Source of the DNA: Sandaracinus sp.
GTDB lineage: Bacteria; Myxococcota_A; Polyangia; Polyangiales; Houyiibacteriaceae
NCBI GenBank assembly: GCA_020633125.1
Contig: JACKEH010000003.1
Coordinates: 62,001 to 126,000, forward strand
Reading direction: 5' to 3'
Length of the DNA stretch: 64,000 nucleotides
Shown: piece by piece, positions 52,442 through 59,697 of the stretch
Layout of the letters: every line of letters begins with the position of its first letter
How positions within the stretch are numbered: the stretch's first letter is position 1
Program-made: the position numbers and the translations under genes
The notes under the pieces: model-generated
Told to the model about the DNA's origin: nothing
Databases searched by the model: none
Seen by the model: the letters and a program-made list of their open reading frames with translations, nothing else

Positions 52442-53407
52442 ATGGAAGCGGACTTTCCAGCCGAGGCGTTGGCCCAGGAGCTCGTGCGGGCGCTGCGGGG
52501 ACGGCGCTCGCAGACGGCGCTCAGCCGGCGGCTCGGGTACCGATCGAACGTCGTGTATTTGTGGGAGAGCGGGCGTCGGGCGCCGGCGGCGTCGGAGCTC
52601 TTTCGGCTCGTGGCGCGCACCGGCGGTGAGCCTCGGTTGGCGTTCGCGGGCTTTCCGGTCGACGTGTCGGATTTGGATCTGACGGAGCCGCACGGCGTCG
52701 GCGCGTTGCTCGGTCGGCTTCGAGGGAGCGCGAAGGCGGCGGAGGTCGCGCGGCGTTGTGGGGTGAGCCGCACGGTGGCCTCGCGTTGGCTGAACGGACG
52801 AAGCGAGCCGCGGCTCGCGGAGCTGCTCTTGCTCCTCGAGGTGCTCACGCTTCGCGGCTTGGACTTCGTGGCCGCGGTGGTGCCACCGAGCGCGTTGCCT
52901 TCGCTCGCGCCGCGCTGGCGGGAGCACGAAGCACGGCGGCGGGTCGCGCTCGAGCTGCCGTGGTCGAGCGCGGTGCTGCGCCTGATGGAGACGGTGGACT
53001 ACCGCACGCGCTCACGAACCCCGCGTTGGATGGCGCGTCGGCTCGGCATCGCGGAGGCCGAGGTCGTGCGCTCGCTCGAAGCGCTCGAGCGCACCGGGCT
53101 CGTCGAAGCGCGAAAGGGTCGCTACGTGGTGCGGCCGGTGGCGGTGGACACGTCGGCGGCGACCGAAGCGGAGCGGCGGGCGCTCAAGCTGCATTGGGCC
53201 GACGTGGGTCGTGCGCGCTTGAACGAGGGACGACCGGGGCTCTTCTCGTGGTCGGTCTTCGCGATTGGACGCGAAGACTTCGCGCGCTTGCAGGCGCTGC
53301 ACGTCGACTACCTGCAGGCGCTGCGGCGGCTGGTGGATGCGTCGGAGCCGACCGAGCTCGTGGCGGTCGCGAACGTGCAGTTGTTCGCGTTGGAAGGCGC
53401 CGGGTGA
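52442..53407 (+). CDS. DUF4423-family helix-turn-helix regulator
   Basis: A 321-residue cytoplasmic regulator. The N-terminus has an XRE-like helix-turn-helix (SQTALSRRLGYRSNVVYLWE), and a second one appears in AEVARRCGVSRTVASRWLNG. The C-terminal half matches DUF4423 (LKLHWADVGRARLNEGRPG, LFSWSVFAIGREDFARLQAL), after a winged-helix-like segment (RRLGIAEAEVVRSLEALERT). DUF4423/TIGR02147 proteins are found in predatory and cellulolytic bacteria with little functional knowledge. ATG 52442 is preferred to ATG 52406 because the latter adds an unrelated stretch. Confidence 0.85.
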   Translation: MEADFPAEALAQELVRALRGRRSQTALSRRLGYRSNVVYLWESGRRAPAASELFRLVARTGGEPRLAFAGFPVDVSDLDLTEPHGVGALLGRLRGSAKAAEVARRCGVSRTVASRWLNGRSEPRLAELLLLLEVLTLRGLDFVAAVVPPSALPSLAPRWREHEARRRVALELPWSSAVLRLMETVDYRTRSRTPRWMARRLGIAEAEVVRSLEALERTGLVEARKGRYVVRPVAVDTSAATEAERRALKLHWADVGRARLNEGRPGLFSWSVFAIGREDFARLQALHVDYLQALRRLVDASEPTELVAVANVQLFALEGAG

Positions 53408-53496
53408 GTCTCTCGGGCCCGGGCCGCGCCGCAAACCGTGCGTGGTCGTGCCCCAGCCGGCAAGCTTCGCACGATGGAATGCGGGTGGGGACGCTC

Positions 53497-54132
53497 TCAG
53501 CCCTGCGCGACCCAGCGAAAGAGCGCGCGGTGCTTCGGATCTCTCGCGAGGTATTCCGGGTGCCATTGCACGCCGACGAAACGTTCGCTCTCGACCGCCT
53601 GCACCACTCCGTCCTCGTCCCACGCCACCGGGCGCACGTCGCTCGGCCACTCGCGCAGCGCTTGGGAGTGCAAGGAGTTCACGCGCAGCTCGGTCACGCC
53701 CAAGAGCTCGGCGAGCCGGGAGTCGGCGGCGACTCGGACACGACGCGCCGCGAAGATCGTACGTCGCGGTGGGCGCCGGCCGAGCACCCGCCACACGTCT
53801 TGGTAGAGGCTGCCCCCCCGCGCGACCGTCGCGAGCTGCATGCCGCGGCAGATGCCGAGCACCCGCGCGCGACGCGCCCGGCGCAAGAGCGCGAGCTCGT
53901 GGGCGTCGCGCGCGGTGTCGTAGGCGTGAATCGGACACGCCGCGGGCTCGCCGAAGAGCACGGGGTGCACGTGCGCGCCGCCACCGATCACCAACGCGTC
54001 GAGGGGATCCTCGATCGGTCGACTCGGGGTGCTGCGACGGGCGTGCGCGCCGACGCGTGCGAGCGCGCGACGCGTGGCCCGCCACGCGGCGACGCCTCCG
54101 TGGTCGGGGCCGGTGACGACGACGTCGGTCAA
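53497..54132 (-). CDS. class-I glutamine amidotransferase-like (peptidase C26) protein
   Basis: A 211-residue enzyme with the peptidase C26 layout: ALVIGGGAHVHPVLFGE, catalytic Cys in VLGICRGMQLA, and catalytic His-x-Glu in VGVQWHPEYLA. Family members hydrolyse gamma-glutamyl bonds or supply ammonia from glutamine. The start is a TTG at 54132 overlapping the upstream amidoligase stop (TTGA); no ATG or GTG in frame lies close by. Coupling to an amidoligase matches the known pairing of these families in peptide-tagging or glutamyl-conjugate pathways. It is convergent with the DUF4423 regulator. Confidence 0.85.
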   Translation of the reverse strand: MTDVVVTGPDHGGVAAWRATRRALARVGAHARRSTPSRPIEDPLDALVIGGGAHVHPVLFGEPAACPIHAYDTARDAHELALLRRARRARVLGICRGMQLATVARGGSLYQDVWRVLGRRPPRRTIFAARRVRVAADSRLAELLGVTELRVNSLHSQALREWPSDVRPVAWDEDGVVQAVESERFVGVQWHPEYLARDPKHRALFRWVAQG

Positions 54133-55937
54133 CGCGTGCCCCCGGCCGCGAGTCCGTTCCGGGTTGCCGTGGAGGATCGGCGTGGAGGTCGCTTGCCGCG
54201 CCGACGAAGGACAGGCCGATGCCTCTTCGAGGAGGTCGACGAGCGAGATCCGCGTCGAGGACCGCGGATACCCGGATCGGACTCGCGGCCGGGGGCACGA
54301 ATCCTCCGCTCGGCTTCGTCGGCCCACGCGCCGAGCCAGCGGTCGACGCGGCCGTAGCGGTTCCACTCGTCGATCCAATCGGCGAGGCGTGCGGGCTCCG
54401 ACGCGAGGCGTTCGACGAGCAACCAACGCTGCCACTCCTCCGTCACCGACCACGCCGGATCGTCGAGGTCGCAGTTGGGGAGGCGGTAGTGCCACGTGGG
54501 GCGGGCCTTGATGCGCGGGTCGTTCAGGCGCGCGATGCGCTCGGGGCGCAGGTGCGCGAAGAGCGGCAGCAGGTCGAGCTCGCGGTTTCGCGACGGCTCG
54601 TGCTCGAGGTAGTCCTCGATCAACGTGTCGAGGTCGGGGTCGTATTCGGGATCGAGCACGAGCGCGACGTAGGTGTCCGAGTGCGGCTCGATGTAAGGGC
54701 CCGCGCGGCGCGACCAGTCGATCGCGCCGTCGCGACGAAGAAAACCTCGCAACAAGAAGAACGCGCGCAGCGTGGCGAGGATCGTGGGGGCGTCGTCCCG
54801 GACGACCTCGGGGTTGAGGTGGAGGCCGAGCGCGTTCAGCGGCGAGTGTCGGGTGCCGTGGGCCCCCGCCTCGCGTAGCGCGTCGCAGAGGCGGTCGAGC
54901 TCGGGCAGCGCGTCGATCGGCAGCGGCGGCGAGACGATCTCGGTGGGAATCCACGGCTCCGCGACGTGCAGCACGAGGTGATCGCGAAGGCCGAGCTCGT
55001 CGCGAAGCGCGCGACCGGCGGCCTCCTTGAGCGGATCGGAGTCGCGCTCGATCTCGAAGTCGCCGAGCTCGGTCTCGACGTGACGCACGAGCGGGGTCTG
55101 CGAGCTCCGCGAACGTCCGCCGAGCACCTCCATCACGCAGCCAGTCGCTTCGTCGACGTCGAGGCCGGTGAGCTCGATCTCCACCCCGACGCGGCGCTCG
55201 GGGCGCAGCGGCGGGCTGAGCGTGGTGTCGGGGCGGCGAAGCACCGAAGGATGCGTGGGCTTGATCGACGATGCGGCCGCGAGCTCGCGACGCACCGCGC
55301 GACCGACGAAGAGCAGGCCGACGAACGACGCGGCGAGGATCGCGAGCGCGGTGATCTCGGTCGCGCCGAACTGGCCGCTCGCGAGCCGCTCGCCGAGCGA
55401 GCCACCGCCCGCGAAGAGCAACGCGCCTGCTGCGCTCGCCGGAAGCGTGAGGAAGAAGTCGCGCCAGCGCAGGCGCAAGAGACCGGCGCCGACGTTGACG
55501 GTGGAGAGCGGGACGAACGGCGAGAGGCGAAGCCACACGAGCAACGAACGACCTCGCGTGCGGACCGCTTCTTCGATCGGGCCGAGGCGGCTCTCGGCGG
55601 CGTCCATGCGTCGAGGGCGCTGGCCGCGTAGCCAACGCGCGAAGCCGAAGGAGACGGTGGAACCGAGCGCGCCGCCGACGAGCGCGACCGCGAGACCTGG
55701 GCCGAAGCCGAAGGCGAGGCCACACGCGACGTAGAGCGCGCTGGCGGGCAGGGCGAGCGCGACGCCCACGGCGACGCCGAGCGCGACGAAGGTGTAGCCG
55801 AGCCAGCCGTAGTGCGCGGGAAGATCGTCGAGCCACGCGAGCAGGGCCTCGGCGTTCCACGCCGCGAGCGCGAGCGCGGCGACGTAGAGGGAGAGGGCGA
55901 CGATCTTTCGGGGGTGCGGCAAGTGCTCGGACGACAT
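54129..55937 (-). CDS. fusion of a VTT/DedA membrane domain and an amidoligase
   Basis: A 602-residue fusion. Residues ~1-230 carry four to six hydrophobic segments and the VTT/TVP38 signature (GYTFVALGVAVGVALALPAS, then LSPFVPLSTVNVGAGLLRLR). Residues ~260-540 match amidoligase_2: RVGVEIELTGLDVDEATGCV, ETELGDFEIERDSDPL, GTRHSPLNALGLHLNPE, YIEPHSDTYVALVLDP. Amidoligases form amide bonds between carboxylates and amines using ATP. The final ~55 residues are Arg-rich and coincide with a long inverted repeat, so the native C-terminus may have been extended. The start is ATG 55937. Stop overlaps the amidotransferase start. The combination of lipid-transporting VTT and amidoligase in one chain is unusual. 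Confidence 0.85.
   Translation of the reverse strand: MSSEHLPHPRKIVALSLYVAALALAAWNAEALLAWLDDLPAHYGWLGYTFVALGVAVGVALALPASALYVACGLAFGFGPGLAVALVGGALGSTVSFGFARWLRGQRPRRMDAAESRLGPIEEAVRTRGRSLLVWLRLSPFVPLSTVNVGAGLLRLRWRDFFLTLPASAAGALLFAGGGSLGERLASGQFGATEITALAILAASFVGLLFVGRAVRRELAAASSIKPTHPSVLRRPDTTLSPPLRPERRVGVEIELTGLDVDEATGCVMEVLGGRSRSSQTPLVRHVETELGDFEIERDSDPLKEAAGRALRDELGLRDHLVLHVAEPWIPTEIVSPPLPIDALPELDRLCDALREAGAHGTRHSPLNALGLHLNPEVVRDDAPTILATLRAFFLLRGFLRRDGAIDWSRRAGPYIEPHSDTYVALVLDPEYDPDLDTLIEDYLEHEPSRNRELDLLPLFAHLRPERIARLNDPRIKARPTWHYRLPNCDLDDPAWSVTEEWQRWLLVERLASEPARLADWIDEWNRYGRVDRWLGAWADEAERRIRAPGRESDPGIRGPRRGSRSSTSSKRHRPVLRRRGKRPPRRSSTATRNGLAAGGTR
54135..54299. repeat. 165-bp palindromic element at the amidoligase/amidotransferase junction
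   Basis: A 22-bp perfect inverted repeat lies at 54135-54156 and 54278-54299 (ends CGTGCCCCCGGCC... and ...GGCCGGGGGCACG). Similarity continues imperfectly for another ~20 bp inside each arm. It covers the last ~55 codons of the amidoligase and ends a few bases before the amidotransferase TTG. In mRNA it would make a long hairpin directly upstream of that start. Confidence 0.75.
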
Positions 55938-56141
55938 GGTGTTCTCGACGCGGACGAAGGGGCCGCGTCGAGGTGCTGCTTCGCAACGGCCATGCCTCGC
56001 CGAAGACGCGCGAAAGGGCGCAAAAGGCGGGCTCGCTCGAACGCACGTCGTGGCGGTGTGCCCCGATCGGGGCGACGCGTCGCGCCGCACCCCGAGGCCG
56101 AAGCCGACGTGAACGGAACGCACGCTGCACTTCGAACCGGC

Positions 56142-56675
56142 ATGCGCACGCTCGTCTCCCTCGACGCACGAACCCTCATGGCATGGGCCACCGAGCTCAC
56201 GCCGCTCCGCATTCCGCTCGGCCATGAAGGCCGCCGGTGGGTGGAGCTGCAGAAGCCGACCTCGCTGGAGCTCGTGGAGGGCGAGGGTGTGCGCCTCGAG
56301 ACGTCCGGGCGTGTGCGTTGGACGTGGAAGGGGATGGGCGCGCCGCTTCGGCTACGCCGTGTGCGTGCGTTGATCGCGCCGCGAATCGTCGAGGGCGGGA
56401 CCTTGGTCTTCCCGATGCGCTTCGAGCATGCGGATCTCGTGCGGGTGCCGCGTGTGATCGAAGAGGCGATTCGCGTGCGCGTGGAAGAGGTGCTCGCATC
56501 GGAGAAGACGCCGCTGCGCGTGGAGCTCGCGCGCTTTCTGGATCTGCGCGTGCCGGTGCGAGCGCTGGAGCGATCGATTCATTTCGATCTGACGCGCGCG
56601 AGCGTGTACGTGCGGGACGGAGCGGTGCAGCTGCGGGTCGAGATCGACGCGGCGATGGAACAGCTCGTGGGATGA
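56142..56675 (+). CDS. unrecognised 177-residue protein
   Basis: A soluble protein with a regular strand/helix pattern: TELTPLRIPLGHEGRRWVEL, SLELVEGEGVRLETSGRVRW, VEGGTLVFPMRFEHADLVRV, then a helix VIEEAIRVRVEEVLA. It may resemble a small beta-barrel or AsmA-like piece, but no family is recognised. ATG 56142 starts MRTLVSLDARTLMAWATELT. It is divergent from the VTT-amidoligase with a 204-bp spacer that probably holds both promoters. Confidence 0.65.
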   Translation: MRTLVSLDARTLMAWATELTPLRIPLGHEGRRWVELQKPTSLELVEGEGVRLETSGRVRWTWKGMGAPLRLRRVRALIAPRIVEGGTLVFPMRFEHADLVRVPRVIEEAIRVRVEEVLASEKTPLRVELARFLDLRVPVRALERSIHFDLTRASVYVRDGAVQLRVEIDAAMEQLVG

Positions 56676-56708
56676 GACGGGGACGGAACGTGCGCCGGGA
56701 CGGGACTG

Positions 56709-56791
56709 ACAGCGTCACCGACACCGACACCGACACCGACACCGTCACCGACACCGACACCGACAGCGACAGCGACATCGACATCGACAGT
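56709..56791. repeat. GACACC/GACATC hexamer tract
   Basis: Hexamers CACCGA, CAGCGA and CATCGA run for about 80 bp, beginning 35 bp after the stop of the preceding gene. They are followed to 56900 by GCGCTTCGCGCC-type palindromes seen also at 38.1 kb. The 449-bp gap up to the four-helix bundle gene contains no further gene. Confidence 0.9.
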
Positions 56792-57023
56792 GTTTGGTTC
56801 TCATCTGACGAGAGCGGGCACCGGAACCGCGCTTCGCGCCTCAGAGTCAGAGGCAGAGTCGGCGCTCCGCGCCACCGCCGCTTCGCGGCCTCACGGCTTC
56901 GCCGACGCGCTTCGCGCCACGAGAGCCCACGAAACGCAGCCGATTCGTCACATGGGCGAGTCTGAGAAGTGGGGGCGGCACGTCGAAGGTACGTTCGCGA
57001 AGAAGCACGGGCCCTCCAGGGTC

Positions 57024-57140
57024 GGGGCGGCTGGCTCATGCGTGGGCTGCGAGACAGTCGCGCCAGCCCGAACGACGCGCGCGAAACCGAGCGGGCTGTC
57101 ACGCCTCTCTCGCGTGAGGCGTGCATGAGCCAGCCGCCCC
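57024..57140 (+). other. inverted-repeat leader of the intact four-helix bundle gene
   Basis: An 18-bp perfect inverted repeat (GGGGCGGCTGGCTCATGC at 57024-57041, complement at 57123-57140) encloses 81 bp and puts the start codon in the 3' arm. Inside are CAGCCCG/CGGGCTG (57064-57098) and ACGCCTC/GAGGCGT (57101-57122), the latter burying the GAGG ribosome binding site. Short blocks (ACAGTCGCGCC, GAAACCG, TCACGCCTCT) are shared with 48911-49033, and GAGAAGTGGGGG precedes both leaders. Confidence 0.75.
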
Positions 57141-57463
57141 AACCCTTCCGAGCCCTCCACGTCGCCTACCAACTCATCGAGGTCCTCGGACCGGTGATTC
57201 CAGTGATTCGCAAACACGACGCGGGTCTCGCGGACCAACTGCGTCGTGCAGCACAGTCGGTCGCGCTGAACCTCGCGGAGTCGACCGGAAACTCCCGCGG
57301 AAACCGACGACTGCGCATCGAGACCGCGTTTGGGTCCGCGCAAGAGACGAAGGCGGCGCTGCACGTCGCGCGCAACTGGCGCTACGTCGACGACGCCGCA
57401 GTCACGCGAGCGTTCGACCTCGCGGACACCGTCGCGAAGCTCTGCTGGAGGCTCACCCGGTAG
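57125..57463 (+). CDS. four-helix bundle protein (S23/IVP family)
   Basis: A 112-residue all-helical protein: FRALHVAYQLIEVLGPVIPV, ADQLRRAAQSVALNLAESTG, then NRRLRIETAFGSAQETKAAL and ending AKLCWRLTR. The DQLRRAA-S-x-x-x-N-x-AE-x-x-G core is the S23/IVP four-helix bundle signature. Relatives are encoded in 23S rRNA intervening sequences or, as Avd, next to diversity-generating retroelements; neither is present here. The ATG at 57125 sits in an inverted-repeat leader that is shared with the broken paralogue at 48485-48927. Hexamer repeat tracts flank it on both sides. Confidence 0.88.
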   Translation: MSQPPQPFRALHVAYQLIEVLGPVIPVIRKHDAGLADQLRRAAQSVALNLAESTGNSRGNRRLRIETAFGSAQETKAALHVARNWRYVDDAAVTRAFDLADTVAKLCWRLTR

Positions 57464-57510
57464 CGGCTCCGGCCCGCTCCTCGGGGCCCTTCGGGGGCCC
57501 TTCGCGCGTC

Positions 57511-57582
57511 AGGATGAGAACCGCACCGACACCGACACCGACACCGTCACCGACGCCGTCACCGACACCGACACCGTTACGG
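57511..57582. repeat. CACCGA/CACCGT hexamer tract
   Basis: Hexamers CACCGA, CACCGT and GACGCC extend for about 70 bp in the gap between the four-helix bundle stop and the DUF3999-like stop. They mirror the tract at 56709, so the element sits between two copies of the same simple repeat. Confidence 0.85.
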
Positions 57583-57604
57583 GCGCCTCACGGCCACGCG
57601 CACG

Positions 57605-59632
57605 TCATCCCGCCGCATCCGCTTCTGCCACATCCGGCGCCTCTTCCTTCTCCGGCGTCTCCTGCCGCGCGAGCCGCAACGTCAGCGCGCCGAGCCCCAG
57701 CACCGAGAGCAGGAGCAACGCCCACACGACGTAGGTCGTGAAGCTCGCGTCCTTCCAAAACCCCGGCGCGTGGTAGTCGGGATTCGCGCCCGCTTCGCCG
57801 AGGCGGGCCGCCGCCGCGTCCACCGCGAGCACCAAGGCCCGCGCGTCTTCGAGCTCGTAGCGCGGCGGCTCGGCGTCCGGGTGTCCGACGAGCACGCGGT
57901 AGGTCCCGCTCGGGGCGGCGACCGAGACCGTGTGGTTCGCGACCGCCACGCTCGCTTCGCGGAGCACGAGCGGGCGGTCGTCCCCGTCGATCACCTTCAG
58001 CTCGAGGCGCGCGACCACCGTCGGCTCGTCCCACGCGATCGTGACCGGCGCGTCGTCTTCCGGACCACGCGACAACGCGCCCGACGCGAGACGTCGCCGC
58101 TCGCCACGCACGTCGACGCCGTAGAGCACGTAGTCACGCGACACGTACGCCTCGTCGGGATCGATCGTCAGCGACACCGCCGGCAACGGACCCGGCACGA
58201 GGGGCAGCACGTGAACGCTCTCGCCCGCCGTCGCCTCCGCCGCTCCGACCTCGAGCGGCAAGACGAGGCTCGCCGGCGCCGGAGAGAGCACGTGAGGCCA
58301 CGCGTTTCCGTCGGCGTCGACGATTCGAAGGTCGGCGAGGTCGGCGCGCGCGTGGGCGAGCAGGGAGGCGTTCGGTTCGAAGCGGCTCGCGTGCTCGTCG
58401 GCGTCTTCGATCACGAGGTCGGCGGTCGCCGCGAAGACGCTCGCGTCGATGGCGCGGCCGACGCCCACGAAGCCGAGCGCGGGACGACCGTCGTAGCTCG
58501 GGTTGTCGCGCAACGCGCCGGCGTGCGCTTCGGGCAAGGCTCGTTCGAGCAAGGCTTCACCGCGCCACGTGCCGGCGAGCGCGTCGAGGTCGTGGCGACG
58601 TGCCCCCGCACGACCTCCACCGACGTAGAGCTGCGCGCCTTCGCGGTGAACGAAGACCAGGGTGGGTCGCCGCACTTCGGCCACGAAGCGAAGGTTCGAG
58701 AGGCTCGGGGCGTCGCCGTCGTCGATCACGATCCGCAGTCGTTCGCCGCGCGCGCGGGAGAGCGCGACCTCTCGGTCTTCTTCGCCGAGCTCCGCGAGCC
58801 GCACGAGCTCACCGCGCCCGAGCGGCGATACGGACCGCCCCGTACCCACGTCGAAGACCTGGATTCGCCGCACGAAATGCCCGTCGTCGGCCTCCACCAC
58901 GAGGCGCTCGGGCACGACGCCGACCGGGCGCGGCACGTCGACGATCGTGAAGTCGCCTTCGCGCACGATCGAGCTCGGCGTCAGCGGAACCCGGAGCACG
59001 TCCGGCGCCGGGACCTCGCGGCGACCTTCGAGGCGAAGCGTCGGTGAGAGCAACGCGCCTTCGCCTTCGATCGTGATCACGAGGCGGGTCTCGGGGGTCG
59101 CGGCGATCGTCGGCAAAGAAATCGCGAGGCGCGCGCGCGACGGCGACTGCAAACGGAAGATCGTCCCGCGTGCGAGCTCTTCCGATCCGGTCGGGTCTTC
59201 GCGTCGCACGACGACTTGGCGCACGAAGCGATCGGCCGCGGTGTCGAAGACGAGCGACCACGCGGCGTCTTCCGGCGGCGTGCTCGGCCATTGCACCGTC
59301 ATCTCTTCGGACGCGCGCGGCTCTTCACGGGTCGCTCGGCGTTCGCTCAAGTCGACGACCTCCAAGGGCAGCCGCGTCGGCAAGTCGTCGGGCCACGCGG
59401 AGGTCCCGCGGTCGACGAGGTATGGGACCTCGCGCCCTTCGGCGTCGAAGATTCGGACGTCCGAGAGGTCGGGGCGCGCTCCTTCGAGAAGGCGGGTCTC
59501 GAGGGGCAGACGCACGAGCCCGTCGGTGGGCGCCGACAGGGGCGCGGCGCGGGGAAAGAGACGCGTCGGATCGCGTTGAGCGACGGCGGTCGACGAACAG
59601 AACACGGCCAGCAAGACGAGGAGTCGTTTCAT
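57605..59632 (-). CDS. DUF3999-like membrane-anchored protein
   Basis: A 675-residue exported protein: signal peptide (MKRLLVLLAVFCSSTAVAQ), a long series of beta-rich segments (DGLVRLPLETRLLEGARPDL, DVRIFDAEGREVPYLVD; HFVRRIQVFDVGTGR) and a C-terminal membrane helix (YVVWALLLLSVLGLGALTL) with a short cytoplasmic tail. The pattern matches DUF3999. Such genes are typically paired with DUF2339 membrane proteins, as here: the DUF2339 gene is 65 bp upstream on the same strand. A role in cell-envelope polysaccharide or lipid handling has been guessed for this pair but is unproven. Start ATG 59632. Confidence 0.8.
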   Translation of the reverse strand: MKRLLVLLAVFCSSTAVAQRDPTRLFPRAAPLSAPTDGLVRLPLETRLLEGARPDLSDVRIFDAEGREVPYLVDRGTSAWPDDLPTRLPLEVVDLSERRATREEPRASEEMTVQWPSTPPEDAAWSLVFDTAADRFVRQVVVRREDPTGSEELARGTIFRLQSPSRARLAISLPTIAATPETRLVITIEGEGALLSPTLRLEGRREVPAPDVLRVPLTPSSIVREGDFTIVDVPRPVGVVPERLVVEADDGHFVRRIQVFDVGTGRSVSPLGRGELVRLAELGEEDREVALSRARGERLRIVIDDGDAPSLSNLRFVAEVRRPTLVFVHREGAQLYVGGGRAGARRHDLDALAGTWRGEALLERALPEAHAGALRDNPSYDGRPALGFVGVGRAIDASVFAATADLVIEDADEHASRFEPNASLLAHARADLADLRIVDADGNAWPHVLSPAPASLVLPLEVGAAEATAGESVHVLPLVPGPLPAVSLTIDPDEAYVSRDYVLYGVDVRGERRRLASGALSRGPEDDAPVTIAWDEPTVVARLELKVIDGDDRPLVLREASVAVANHTVSVAAPSGTYRVLVGHPDAEPPRYELEDARALVLAVDAAAARLGEAGANPDYHAPGFWKDASFTTYVVWALLLLSVLGLGALTLRLARQETPEKEEAPDVAEADAAG

Positions 59633-59697
59633 CGAAGGACCTTGGATTCCGTGGGCGAAGCGCGGATGGACGGTAGAGCTCGGGAGCGGCGCAGGGT

